A stretch of 64,000 nt of DNA from Vicinamibacterales bacterium (GTDB lineage: Bacteria; Acidobacteriota; Vicinamibacteria; Vicinamibacterales; UBA2999), in NCBI GenBank assembly GCA_041394705.1, contig JAWKHS010000015.1, forward strand, positions 1 through 64,000. Reading direction: 5' to 3'. A program made the translations under genes and the position numbers. Position 1 is the stretch's first letter, and the number at the start of each line of letters is the position of its first letter. Below the pieces are notes generated by a model. That model was not told the origin of the DNA, ran no database searches, and worked only from the letters and a program-made list of their open reading frames with translations. Below, in pieces: positions 33,626 through 42,071 of this stretch.

Positions 33626-34631
33626 GGTCGCCCTCCGTGGACGCCTCGGCGTCCGGCCCCGGGGAGGCGGGGCCCTCCGAAGCGCTGGCGCCGGCGTCCG
33701 CGTCTTCCGTCGTCAGGCTCAGGAAGATGTCCTCGAGGCTCATCCGCATCGGCCGCAGCTCGAGCAGCCCCCAGCCGCTCGTGACGACGGCTGCCGCCAG
33801 CTCCCGCCGCACGTCGCGTCCGTGGTCGCTCTCGACTTCGGCCGACACGAGGCCGTGCTCGTTCACGTCCGCCTTCACGCGCGTCACGCCTGGCACCGAC
33901 GACAGCGCCGGCACGACGTCCGCGCCGGGGGCGGCGATCTGGAGGTACATCGTCTCGCTGCCGCGGAGCCGCGCCGTGAGGTTGTCCGGCGTGTCCACGG
34001 CCACCACCTTGCCCTTGGCGATGATGACCACGCGCTGGCACGTCTGCGAGACTTCCGGCAGGATGTGAGTGCTGAGGACGACCGTGTGACTCCCGCCGAG
34101 TTCCTTGATGAGCTGACGCGCCTCGATGATCTGCTTGGGATCCAGGCCCGCCGTCGGCTCGTCGAGCACCAGCACGTCCGGGTTGTGCACGAGGGCCTGC
34201 GCCAGGCCCACGCGCTGCTTGTAGCCCTTCGAGAGCTTCCCGCAGTGGCGCGAGGCCATGTCGGCGATGTGCGTCTTCCGCATCACCTCGTCCACGCGGC
34301 CGCTGACCTCGCGCGACGGCACGCCCTTGATGCGTGCGACGAAGGTCACGTAGTCGCGCACCGTCATGTCGGGATAGAGCGGCGGCGTCTCGGGGAGGTA
34401 GCCCGTGTGCTTCTTCGCTTCGATCGGGGAGGCGAACACGTCGTGGCCGGCGACCGTCACCGTGCCCTGCGTGGCCGGCATGTAGCCGGTGATGATCCGC
34501 ATCGTCGTGGTCTTGCCTGCGCCGTTCGGACCGAGGAAGCCCAGAATTTCACCGGCGCCGACGCTGAAGCTGACATCGTCGACGGCCGTGAACGGGCCGT
34601 AGCGTTTGCTGAGGTGTTGCACCTCGATCAC
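33618..34631 (-). CDS. ABC transporter ATPase (GldA-like)
   Basis: A 337-residue ATPase: Walker A GPNGAGKTT, signature LSKGYKQR, Walker B VLVLDEPTAGLDP and switch His in TVVLSTHILPEV, followed by a DUF4162-like accessory domain and an acidic/Ser-rich tail. GTG at 34631 has GGAGG about 10 nt upstream. First gene of the five-gene minus-strand operon running to dacB (ATPase, permease, GldG-like, DUF4340, carboxypeptidase). Confidence 0.94.
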   Translation of the reverse strand: MIEVQHLSKRYGPFTAVDDVSFSVGAGEILGFLGPNGAGKTTTMRIITGYMPATQGTVTVAGHDVFASPIEAKKHTGYLPETPPLYPDMTVRDYVTFVARIKGVPSREVSGRVDEVMRKTHIADMASRHCGKLSKGYKQRVGLAQALVHNPDVLVLDEPTAGLDPKQIIEARQLIKELGGSHTVVLSTHILPEVSQTCQRVVIIAKGKVVAVDTPDNLTARLRGSETMYLQIAAPGADVVPALSSVPGVTRVKADVNEHGLVSAEVESDHGRDVRRELAAAVVTSGWGLLELRPMRMSLEDIFLSLTTEDADAGASASEGPASPGPDAEASTEGDHA

Positions 34632-34668
34632 GGTGGTTGTCCTCCGGCGTACTGTAGATGGAGTCTGG

Positions 34669-34701
34669 CGTCTAACCTGTCTAGACTGTAAGCTTTAGAC
34701 G
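34669..34701. promoter_or_regulatory. Nested inverted repeat, possible operator
   Basis: CGTCTAA (34669-34675) and TTAGACG (34695-34701) are perfect inverted copies; between them GTCTAGAC (34679-34686) is itself a palindrome sharing the same GTCTA half-site. The cluster lies in the only A/T-enriched spot of the 154-bp gap between the divergent ABC operon and penicillin acylase genes, so it could be a shared operator. No cognate regulator is identified. Confidence 0.4.
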
Positions 34702-34785
34702 GGCTGCAGTTGAGCTGCGACAGCCCCCGATCCTAATCGAAGCCCCGGACGAGCGGCAAGCGCCGGCGGGGGCCGGAGGAGGCCA

Positions 34786-37260
34786 GTGAAGCGGGTCGTC
34801 GTCGGGATCGTGGTGCTCGCCGTCATCGCCGCCGGAGCCGCCTGGTGGTGGCTGCGCGCCTCCGTGCCTACATATGACGCCGAGTGGCGGCTCGCCGGTC
34901 TGGCCGGTCCCGTCGAGGTGCTGTCCGACGCGTACGGCGTGCCGCACGTCTATGCGCGCGACGCCGGCGACGCGTGGCTCGTCGCCGGCGCCTTGCACGC
35001 ACGCGATCGGCGGTGGCAGATGGAGCTCTACCGTCGCGCCGCGTACGGCCGCCTGTCGGAGATGCTCGGGTCCGCGACGCTCCCGATCGATCGCCGCATG
35101 CTCACACTGGGTATCCGCGCGGCGGCGCAGGCCGAGTTCGCGCGTCTCGGATCGGCCGCGAAGTCGGCGCTCGTGCGCTATGCGGAGGGCGTGAACGCGG
35201 TGACGGGCGCGCAGGTGGGCCGCCTGCGCGCGCCGGAGTTCCAGCTGCTTGGCGTGACCCCGGACCCGTGGCGCCCCGAAGACTCGCTCGCGATTGGCAG
35301 GCTGCTCGCCTTCCGCCTGGCCGAGAACCAGGGCGCGGAGCTCGTGCGCCACGCGCTCACCGCCGCCATCGGCGCCGCCGCCGCGACGCGGCTCACCGGT
35401 GCGTACCCCGACGCCGGGCCCACCGTGCTCGGCGAGCTCGCCGAGACCGCCGTGCCCGTCGAGGCCGCGCCGCCTCCCTCGCCGCCCCCGGCCGCTCCTG
35501 CCACGCCGTCGCCGGACAGCGGCGCCGTGGCCCGATTCACCTATCCCCCGGGGCTCGAGTGGCTCGATCCCACGGCCCCGCGCGGCAACAGCAACGCGTG
35601 GGTCGTGTCAGGCGCGCGCACGGCCACGGGGCGGCCGATGCTCGCCAACGACCCGCACCTCCTCATCGAGATGCCGTCCGTCTGGTACGAGCTGCACCTC
35701 GTGGCCGCGGGGCTCGACGTGCAGGGCGTGTCGGTGCCGGGCACGCCCTTCGTCGCAATCGGCCACAACGCCCGGATCGCCTGGGGCTTCACCAACAGCG
35801 GCGCCGACGTGCAGGACCTCGCGCTCGCGACCTTCGATCTGGCGGCACGCCGGGTCCGAGGGGCGGGAGGGTGGGAGCCCGTGGACGTCGAGACCGTCCA
35901 GATTGCCGTGAAAGGACGGTCGACGCCCGAGCCGTTCGAAGTCTGGCGCACCCGCGGCGGCGTGGTCTTCGCCGACGAGTCGCTGGACTGGGAGGCGCCG
36001 CCGGCGTGGCTCTCGCCCGATGCCCCGCGCGAAGGCCAGCAGCGCGCGTTCGTCCTGCGATGGGCGGGTTTCGATGGCGGCTATGGCGATGCGTTCGAGG
36101 CCCTGAACCGGGCGTCGAGCTGGGTCGAGTTCCAGGGCGCGCTCGACCAGCTGTCGGCGCTCTCGCAGAACGCGCTGTACGCGGACGTGGATGGCAACAT
36201 CGGCTACATGCTCACGGGGGCGCTGCCGCGGCGGACCGCCGGCGACGGCAGCCGGCCCGAGGCCGGGGCCGCGGACTGGAACGGCACGATCGGCGGCCCC
36301 GGCGTCCTGCCGCGCGTGTTCAACCCGTCGCGAGGCTTCCTTGCGAGCTCGAACAACCCGGTGACCCGCGCCGCCGAGCCGCTCGTCACCAAGGACTGGG
36401 TGGCGCCGTACCGCGCCGCCCGTCTCACCGAAGTGCTCGCCTCCGCCGCGAGGTTCGACGTCCAGGCCGCCAGCGCCCTGCAGGCGGATCTGGTCAGCGG
36501 CGCTGCGAACGACGTCCTCCAGGGGGTCGACCCCGCGCTCGCCAGGGCCGCCCAGGGCGACGCCGATCCCCGCGCCGTGGCCGCGCTCGAGCGGCTGCGC
36601 GGCTGGAATCGGAAGGTGGACGGCAGCGAGGAGTCGGCGCTGTACGAGGCGTTCGAAGATCGCCTGTGGCGCCGGACGTTCTCGGACGACCTCCCCGAGC
36701 CGCTCTTCCGGCGGTTCTACCAGTGGGCGGGCGCGGAACGCCCGGCCGGTCTCTTCACGATTCTCGACGACCCCGGTGCGCGGTGGTGGGATGACATCGG
36801 CACCGTGGACCGGAAGGAGACGCGCGACGACATCTTCCTGCTGGCGGCGGCCGACGCGGCGGCGGACCTCGCCGCCCGGTCGTCCGGCGCGCGCGGCTGG
36901 GACCGCGTGCACGCCGCGACCTTCGCCCACGCGTTGTCGGCCGGCGGGCGGATCGCCGGCTGGTTCTTCAACAGGGGACCGGTGCCCGTCCCGGGCGACG
37001 GCACCACGGTGATGCGCATCAGCCATCGACGGCTGGCCGGGTTCGGGGCGTGGGAGCATCCGTCGTGGCGGCAGATCCTCGACGTCGGGGGCTGGGACGA
37101 CTCCAAGGTGGTGCTCCCGACCGGCCAGTCGGGCCATCCGATGAGCGCCCACTACTTCGACCAGAATCCGCTCTGGCTGTCCGGCCAGTACCGCCCAGCC
37201 GCCTACTCGCGGGCCGCCGTGAACGGCATCGCGACCACTCGACAGATCCTGACCCCATAG
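34786..37260 (+). CDS. Penicillin acylase family protein (Ntn hydrolase)
   Basis: An 824-residue S45-family amidase precursor. A membrane-anchor or signal helix occupies residues 1-23; the alpha-chain region contains GVPHVYARDAGDAW and RDRRWQMELYRRAAYGRLSE; self-processing should expose Ser269 (in RGNSNAW) as the beta-chain N-terminal nucleophile, followed by NDPHL and NARIAWGFTN. A Pro-rich linker (about 226-243) precedes the cut site. Natural substrates of such proteins include N-acyl-homoserine lactones and other amides. GTG at 34786 has GGAGGAGG at 34775-34782. Confidence 0.92.
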   Translation: MKRVVVGIVVLAVIAAGAAWWWLRASVPTYDAEWRLAGLAGPVEVLSDAYGVPHVYARDAGDAWLVAGALHARDRRWQMELYRRAAYGRLSEMLGSATLPIDRRMLTLGIRAAAQAEFARLGSAAKSALVRYAEGVNAVTGAQVGRLRAPEFQLLGVTPDPWRPEDSLAIGRLLAFRLAENQGAELVRHALTAAIGAAAATRLTGAYPDAGPTVLGELAETAVPVEAAPPPSPPPAAPATPSPDSGAVARFTYPPGLEWLDPTAPRGNSNAWVVSGARTATGRPMLANDPHLLIEMPSVWYELHLVAAGLDVQGVSVPGTPFVAIGHNARIAWGFTNSGADVQDLALATFDLAARRVRGAGGWEPVDVETVQIAVKGRSTPEPFEVWRTRGGVVFADESLDWEAPPAWLSPDAPREGQQRAFVLRWAGFDGGYGDAFEALNRASSWVEFQGALDQLSALSQNALYADVDGNIGYMLTGALPRRTAGDGSRPEAGAADWNGTIGGPGVLPRVFNPSRGFLASSNNPVTRAAEPLVTKDWVAPYRAARLTEVLASAARFDVQAASALQADLVSGAANDVLQGVDPALARAAQGDADPRAVAALERLRGWNRKVDGSEESALYEAFEDRLWRRTFSDDLPEPLFRRFYQWAGAERPAGLFTILDDPGARWWDDIGTVDRKETRDDIFLLAAADAAADLAARSSGARGWDRVHAATFAHALSAGGRIAGWFFNRGPVPVPGDGTTVMRISHRRLAGFGAWEHPSWRQILDVGGWDDSKVVLPTGQSGHPMSAHYFDQNPLWLSGQYRPAAYSRAAVNGIATTRQILTP

Positions 37261-37321
37261 CGCATCGCGGCCGGCCCGCGGCGACTTCGCCGGCGGCCGT
37301 CCGTGCGGGTGGTCCGTCTGC

Positions 37322-37348
37322 TATCCTGAACGTATGAGCAGGCGTTCA
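37322..37348 (+). promoter_or_regulatory. Promoter/operator over the arsR-family start codon
   Basis: A -10-like TATCCT (37322-37327) ends 6 nt before the ATG at 37334, predicting a leaderless mRNA. The inverted repeat TGAACG (37327-37332) / CGTTCA (37343-37348) flanks that ATG. TGAA...TTCA half-sites are typical of ArsR/SmtB operators, but the 14-bp internal spacing between TGAA and TTCA is wider than the usual 6, so binding mode is uncertain. Confidence 0.5.
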
Positions 37349-37846
37349 TATATCGAGGCCGCCCCGCCCGTGGCCGTCGGCGCGCTGGCGCCGGAACCGC
37401 CCGCCGACGCCGGCGGTGCTCGAGTGCCCGAGCCGCCGGCCGACGCCGGCGGTGCTCGAGTGCCCGAGCCGCCGGCCGACGCCTGCGACGTCTTCCACAT
37501 CGACCCCGCCAGGGTGGCGCGCCTCCGCCGTACGCTCATCGCGGCCCGGTCCGCCGAGGCGCTGGCCGACACCTTCAAGGTGCTCGGTGATCCCACGCGC
37601 GTGCGCGTCCTCGACGCGCTCTCCCACGGCGAGCTGTGCGTGTGCGACCTCGCGCAGCTGGTCGGGCTCAGCCAGTCGGCCACCTCCCACCAGCTTCGCC
37701 TGTTGCGCGCCATGCGCCTCGTGCGAAGCCGCCGCGCCGGCCGCATGGTGTTCTACACGCTGGACGACGCGCACATCGTGACGCTCTTCCGTCAGGGCCT
37801 GCGCCACGTGGAGGAGACCACCCGGGGCCAGGGGCGCCGGCCGTGA
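37334..37846 (+). CDS. ArsR/SmtB-family metal-sensing repressor (CadC/CmtR-like)
   Basis: A 170-residue winged-helix repressor expected to release the operator when metal binds. The HTH region is TFKVLGDPTRVRVLDALSHG...LVGLSQSATSHQLRLLR; ELCVCDLAQ supplies the paired Cys of the alpha3-type metal site known from CadC. Unusual is the N-terminal 50-residue extension, built from a 36-bp tandem repeat (residues about 24-50) rich in Pro, Ala and Gly and ending PPADACDVFH, which adds a Cys. It overlaps the metal ATPase gene by 4 bp, so it controls that pump. Confidence 0.93.
   Translation: MSRRSYIEAAPPVAVGALAPEPPADAGGARVPEPPADAGGARVPEPPADACDVFHIDPARVARLRRTLIAARSAEALADTFKVLGDPTRVRVLDALSHGELCVCDLAQLVGLSQSATSHQLRLLRAMRLVRSRRAGRMVFYTLDDAHIVTLFRQGLRHVEETTRGQGRRP
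37403..37483 (+). repeat. 36-bp in-frame tandem repeat in the arsR-family gene
   Basis: Two perfect 36-bp copies (37403-37438 and 37439-37474) plus 9 bp of a third (37475-37483). Each encodes ADAGGARVPEPP. The perfect identity indicates recent expansion. Confidence 0.9.
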
Positions 37847-39981
37847 CGACGGCGGCGACGCCCGTCTGCACGCGCTGCGCCATTCACGCCGAGTCGGTGT
37901 TCCGCGTGGCGGGCATGGACTGCGCGGAGGAGGCGGCGATCCTCGAGCGGCGCCTCACGCCGATGCCGGGGGTGGAGTCGCTGTCGGTCGACGTGGTGGG
38001 GCAGAAGATGCGCGTGGCGCACGACGCCGCCGTGGTCACGGCCTCGGCCATCGCCGACGCCGTGGCGCAGACCGGCATGCGCGCCTGGCTGGAGCACGAG
38101 CGGCCGGTGGACGTGCCGACGTCGGGAGACGGCCTCGCCCCTGTCGTCGTCGCCGGCGTGGCCATCGCCGCCGGCCTGGCACTGCAGGCGCTGGCGCCCG
38201 ACCCGCGGTGGGGCTGGCCGGCGTTCGCGCTGGCGGTCGCGCTCGCCGGCCGGCAGCCGGCGGCCAAGGCGCTCGGCTCGATCCGTCGTCGATCCCTCGA
38301 CATCCACGTGCTCATGCTCGTCGCCGTGGTCGGCGCACTCTCGCTCGGCGACTGGGCCGAGGCCGCCGCCGTCGTGTGGCTCTTCGCGGTCTCGCAGTGG
38401 CTCGAGGTCCGCACGATGGAGCGCGCCCGCGACGCCATCCGCGGTGTCATCACGCTCGCGCCCGCCGAAGCGGTCGTCCGACATGGAGGCCACGATCACG
38501 TGACGCCGGTGGACCTCGTGGCGCCGGGCACCATCATCGCGGTGGCGCCGGGAGGGAAGGTGCCCCTCGACGGAGTCGTCGTCGCCGGCCGCTCCGACGT
38601 GAACCAGGCGCCGATCACGGGCGAGTCGCTGCCCGTGCCGCGAACCATCGGCGACGAGGTCTTCGCCGGCACGATCAACGGGCAGGGCGCGCTCGACGTG
38701 CGCGTCACGCGCGCGGTGCGCGACACGACGCTCGCCCGCATCGTGCACCTCGTCGAGTCGGCGCAGGCCCAGCGCGCGCCGGCGCAGCAGCTCATCGACC
38801 GCTTCGCCCGGTGGTACACGCCCGTGGTCGTGGCCCTCGCCGCCGCGGTCTTCGTCGTTCCGGTGGCCTTCGGCGGCGGCGCCGCGGCGACCTGGGGCTA
38901 CCGATCGCTCGTGCTCCTCGTCGTCGCGTGCCCATGCGCCCTCGTCATCTCGACGCCCGTGTCGATCGTGGCCGCGCTGGCCGTCGCGGCCCGGCACGGC
39001 GTCCTCGTGAAGGGCGGCCTCCACCTGGAGCGCCTGGCCGCCATCCGCGTGGTGGCGTTCGACAAGACGGGCACCCTCACCGCTGGAACTCCCCGAGTCG
39101 CGTCCGTGCAGTCCGTCGGGGCCGGCCCCGGGGACGACGCGCTCGGCGCCGCCGCGGCGGCCGAGTTGCGCGTCGGCCACCCGATCGCGCGGGCGGTGGT
39201 GGACGCCGTGCGCGATCGCGGAATCTGCGTGCCCACCGCCGAGGACGTGCGCGAATACCCCGGCCTGGGCGTCCAGGCCCGCGTGGACGGCCGGCGCGTC
39301 GTGGTCGGGAACGGCGCGTGGGCGATCGAGCACGGCGTCGATCCGGCCGTGGTGACAGACGCCGTGGATGAGCATGCCGGGCGCGGCGAGACGCCCGTCT
39401 TCGTGCTCGTCGACGGTGCCGTGCAGCTCGTCCTCGGCGTGGCCGATCGTCCGCGGGCCGTCGCCGCCGACGTCGTCAGGCTGCTGCGCGACCATGGCGT
39501 GGCGCACGTCGCGCTCCTGACGGGCGACACGCCCGGCGCCGCCTCGGCGCTCGCGCGGGCCACGGGCGTCACCGACGTTCGGGCCGGCCTGCTGCCGGGC
39601 GACAAGCTCAGGGCCGTGCGTGAGCTCAGGGACGCCCACGGGCCGATCGCCATGGTCGGCGACGGCGTGAACGACGCCCCGGCGCTCGCGGCCGCCGACG
39701 TGGGGATTGCGATGGGCGCCGTCGGCTCAGCGGCGGCGATCGAGGCGGCCGACGTCGCCCTGATGTCGGACGAGCTCCAGAAGCTGCCCTACGCGCTGCG
39801 CCTCAGCCGCGCCGCGCTGGCGAACGTCCGGACCAACATCGCGCTGTCGCTGGGCCTGAAGGTGGCCGTGCTCGTGCTGGCGGTGGCCGGCTGGTCGACG
39901 CTGTGGATGGCGATCCTGGCCGACACCGGCGCGTCGGTCGTGGTCGTGGCCAACGCGATGCGGCTGCTGCGCCACCAGTGA
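37843..39981 (+). CDS. P1B-type heavy-metal ATPase (Zn/Cd/Pb or Co)
   Basis: A 712-residue metal-exporting ATPase. N-terminal CTRCAIHAES and an HMA domain with GMDCAEEAAILERRL bind metal; the A-domain has TGES, the membrane metal site is CPC (in VVACPCALVISTP), the phosphorylation site DKTGTLT, the nucleotide-domain GHPIARAV, and the hinge GDGVNDAPALAAADVGIAMG. The CPC plus GMDCAEE pattern is that of Zn/Cd/Pb pumps. GTG at 37843 overlaps the repressor stop, so repressor and pump are co-translated. Confidence 0.95.
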   Translation: MTTAATPVCTRCAIHAESVFRVAGMDCAEEAAILERRLTPMPGVESLSVDVVGQKMRVAHDAAVVTASAIADAVAQTGMRAWLEHERPVDVPTSGDGLAPVVVAGVAIAAGLALQALAPDPRWGWPAFALAVALAGRQPAAKALGSIRRRSLDIHVLMLVAVVGALSLGDWAEAAAVVWLFAVSQWLEVRTMERARDAIRGVITLAPAEAVVRHGGHDHVTPVDLVAPGTIIAVAPGGKVPLDGVVVAGRSDVNQAPITGESLPVPRTIGDEVFAGTINGQGALDVRVTRAVRDTTLARIVHLVESAQAQRAPAQQLIDRFARWYTPVVVALAAAVFVVPVAFGGGAAATWGYRSLVLLVVACPCALVISTPVSIVAALAVAARHGVLVKGGLHLERLAAIRVVAFDKTGTLTAGTPRVASVQSVGAGPGDDALGAAAAAELRVGHPIARAVVDAVRDRGICVPTAEDVREYPGLGVQARVDGRRVVVGNGAWAIEHGVDPAVVTDAVDEHAGRGETPVFVLVDGAVQLVLGVADRPRAVAADVVRLLRDHGVAHVALLTGDTPGAASALARATGVTDVRAGLLPGDKLRAVRELRDAHGPIAMVGDGVNDAPALAAADVGIAMGAVGSAAAIEAADVALMSDELQKLPYALRLSRAALANVRTNIALSLGLKVAVLVLAVAGWSTLWMAILADTGASVVVVANAMRLLRHQ

Positions 39982-40027
39982 GCGCCGGCGGGGCGCACCC
40001 GAGGCCGCCGCACGCCCATCCCGGCGC

Positions 40028-40783
40028 TCAAGCCTGCGGCGTGGTGTCCCCGGCCGGGGCCTCGTCGCGGCGCCGCGGCTGGAAGAAGTGCGAGTCCACG
40101 AACTCGTCGATGGCCGCCTGGTCCGCGGGATCGACGCGGTCGAACTGCAGGCCCATTCCCGCCCGCTTGTCGCTCCAGCGCACGTGCGCGTCGATGTCGA
40201 AGTCCTTCTTCGACCCGGGGAGCCTGAAGCGCACGCGCACCTTGGTCATGGGCTCGAGCGGGCTGGTCGTACGGATGGCGATGCCCCCACGCGAGATGTT
40301 CAGCGACAGTGCGGCCGCGATGGTCGCTCCGACGTGATACGCCGCCGGAATGCCGAGCACCACGCGCGGGCTTCCGCGGCGGTTGAAGTTGTCGGGGAAC
40401 AGGTGCGGCGCGAGCGACGGCAGGATGTGCTGCACCGCGCTGTATTCGTTCACGTAGCCCGCCACGCCCAGGGCGGCCAGTTCCCGCACCTCGTCGGCGC
40501 TCGAGACGGTGCCGCTGAATGCCAGAATGGGCAACCGGCCCTCGTCGAGCTTGCGGACCGTGCCGATGAGCTCAGCGCCCGAGCAGTGGGGGAGCCGTAG
40601 ATCGATCACCAGCAAGTCCAGCCGCGCCAGGTCCGCGCGAACGCGGGCGAACAGCTCGGCGGCGCTCCGCACGGTGATCGCCCGATGTCCGGCGCCTTCC
40701 AGCGCCGCACGGAACCGATCCCGGATCGACGCGCTGTCGTCGGCGATCACCACGCATTTTGCGGATGCGGGAGTGGTGGACAT
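40028..40783 (-). CDS. Receiver (CheY-like) plus PilZ domain protein
   Basis: A 251-residue regulator: receiver domain about residues 9-125 (CVVIADDSASIRDRF, phospho-acceptor Asp in LLVIDLRLPH, FSGT) and a PilZ c-di-GMP-binding domain about 140-235 (RRGSPR as RxxxR, LNISRGGIAI as NxSxxG). It would link a histidine-kinase signal with c-di-GMP level. The ATG at 40783 is chosen over an upstream GTG (40846) because promoter-like sequences for both strands (40809-40838) fall between them. No kinase gene is adjacent. Confidence 0.87.
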   Translation of the reverse strand: MSTTPASAKCVVIADDSASIRDRFRAALEGAGHRAITVRSAAELFARVRADLARLDLLVIDLRLPHCSGAELIGTVRKLDEGRLPILAFSGTVSSADEVRELAALGVAGYVNEYSAVQHILPSLAPHLFPDNFNRRGSPRVVLGIPAAYHVGATIAAALSLNISRGGIAIRTTSPLEPMTKVRVRFRLPGSKKDFDIDAHVRWSDKRAGMGLQFDRVDPADQAAIDEFVDSHFFQPRRRDEAPAGDTTPQA

Positions 40784-40808
40784 ACGATGTGTTTCGGGTC
40801 CGAGTTCG

Positions 40809-40838
40809 TTGCAGAATAGCTCAGGTTCCCCATATAAT
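40809..40838 (+). promoter_or_regulatory. Sigma-70 promoter with consensus -10, upstream of the zinc-ribbon gene
   Basis: TTGCAG (40809-40814), 18 bp, TATAAT (40833-40838). The -10 is a perfect consensus. It would give a leader of about 85 nt for the zinc-ribbon/larE genes. On the other strand TATTCT (40818-40813) could serve the receiver-PilZ gene. Confidence 0.65.
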
Positions 40839-40930
40839 TCGAACACTTCTTCGCGCCCTTGCGCGTGGTGCCGCGTATCGTGCGCGGTGGCCCGCGGGAG
40901 GGCCGAAGTTGTTTCCGAGGAGTGATTCGC

Positions 40931-41191
40931 ATGTCCGCGTATTGCCCCGAGTGCGACGCCGAGATCGACATCGACAGCGCCGACGCCGAGATCGGTGATG
41001 AACTGAGCTGCTCGGAGTGCGGATCGCTGCTGCGCGTCTCGAACGACTCGCCGCTCGAGCTCGAGTTCGCCGACGACGACGATCTCGACGACGACGATGA
41101 CGACGACGAGGAAGAAGACGACGACGAGGAAGAGGAAGACGACCTCGACGACGACGACGAGTACGACGACGGGGACGGCGACGACGACTGA
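40931..41191 (+). CDS. LysW-like zinc-ribbon protein with long polyacidic tail
   Basis: An 86-residue protein. Residues 1-40 form a LysW-like zinc ribbon: CPECDAEI and CSECGSLL supply four Cys around IGDELSC. LysW is a carrier protein for amino-group-protected lysine/arginine synthesis, but its C-terminal EDWGE acceptor is not present. Instead residues about 48-86 are almost only Asp and Glu. The ATG at 40931 has GAGGAG at 40917-40922. The gene end collides with the beginning of the larE frame. It could be a metal or protein carrier; function is not assignable. Confidence 0.82.
   Translation: MSAYCPECDAEIDIDSADAEIGDELSCSECGSLLRVSNDSPLELEFADDDDLDDDDDDDEEEDDDEEEEDDLDDDDEYDDGDGDDD
41071..41188 (+). 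repeat. GAC/GAG-rich triplet tract
   Basis: Simple-sequence stretch of GAC, GAT, GAG and GAA codons encoding the polyacidic tail. Runs of identical GAC triplets make it prone to slippage. In the +1 frame it reads as Thr/Lys-rich nonsense that stays open into larE. Confidence 0.85.
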
Positions 41192-41285
41192 CTTCGCTCC
41201 GCCGCCAGGCGGCGCCCGGCTGGCGGGCGGCGCCGACGACCAGCCCGGCCCCGGCGCGCGCGCGTGCGAGGCGCGGCTGGAAGCC

Positions 41286-42071
41286 GTGCTCTTGGAGCTG
41301 GGCTCCGTCGTGGTGGCGTTCAGCGGCGGGGTCGACAGTGCCTACCTGGCCGTCGTGGCCGCGCGCGTCCTCGGGGTTCGCGCCCTGGCCGTGACGGGCG
41401 ACAGCCCGTCGCTGCCCGCCTATCAGCGCGAGCAGGCCGTGCGCGTCGCGCGTGAGTTCGGCCTCGCCCACGAGTTCGTCCAGACCCACGAACTCGATCG
41501 CGCCGCCTACCGGGCCAACGCCGGCGACCGCTGCTTCCACTGCAAGACCGAGCTGTACGGCACCCTGACCGCGATGGCGCGTGCCCGCGGGTTCTCCGCG
41601 GTCGTCGATGGCACCAACGCGGACGATCGCGGCGACTACCGGCCGGGCCGCACGGCCGCGCGCGCGCACGGCGTGCGAAGCCCCCTCGACGAGGTGGATC
41701 TCGGGAAGGACGACCTCCGGCGTCTGGCGCGGGCGTGCGGGCTCGGCATCTGGGACGCGCCGGCCGCGGCGTGCCTCTCGTCGCGGGTGCCTCACCACAC
41801 CGAAGTGACGGCCGAGGTCCTCGGCCGGATCGAGCGCGCCGAGGACGCCCTCCGCGAACTCGGCTTCCGCGTGGTGCGCGTGCGCCATCACGGCCGGCTG
41901 GCCCGGCTCGAGTTCGGGCGCGACGAACTGCCGCGCGCCCTCGAGCCCGGTGTGGCCGCGGCGCTCGACGCCGCGGTGAAGGCGACCGGATACGACGAGG
42001 TCGCCGTCGACCCACGGGGCTACCGTCAGGGCAGCCTCAACGAGCCGCTCCTGCTCCGCCCCGTCACGTGA
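41286..42071 (+). CDS. larE: ATP-dependent sulfur transferase LarE-like (start uncertain)
   Basis: A LarE-family PP-loop enzyme; in lactate racemase maturation LarE donates its own Cys sulfur to the nicotinic-acid-derived pincer cofactor. Motifs: PP-loop AFSGGVDSAYLA, GDRCFHCKTELY, DGTNADDRGDYRPG, and AACLSSRVPH containing the sacrificial-Cys position. Family-like sequence (EARLEAVLLELGS) begins around 41268, upstream of the GTG at 41286, yet no ATG, GTG or TTG is in frame between there and 41097, inside the acidic tract of the preceding gene. So the true start is unusual, or lies at 41097, or translation enters by frameshift. No larB/larC in the window. Confidence 0.85.
   Translation: MLLELGSVVVAFSGGVDSAYLAVVAARVLGVRALAVTGDSPSLPAYQREQAVRVAREFGLAHEFVQTHELDRAAYRANAGDRCFHCKTELYGTLTAMARARGFSAVVDGTNADDRGDYRPGRTAARAHGVRSPLDEVDLGKDDLRRLARACGLGIWDAPAAACLSSRVPHHTEVTAEVLGRIERAEDALRELGFRVVRVRHHGRLARLEFGRDELPRALEPGVAAALDAAVKATGYDEVAVDPRGYRQGSLNEPLLLRPVT

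Noticed and set aside
28354..34631. A gliding-motility locus from the GldA/F/G resemblance
   Set aside because: GldA/F/G-type exporters with DUF4340 are widespread in non-gliding bacteria; none of the other gliding genes are seen.
39981..40028. AGCGCCGG/CCGGCGCT inverted repeat between the metal ATPase and the receiver-PilZ gene
   Set aside because: The loop of 32 nt is long and GC-rich repeats of this size are frequent here; not reported as a terminator.
41097..41285. Taking ATG 41097 as a firm larE start
   Set aside because: The resulting N-terminus would be Thr/Lys runs, the +1 reading of the GAC repeat in the preceding gene, with a 95-bp overlap. It remains possible but unattractive, so the start was left open.
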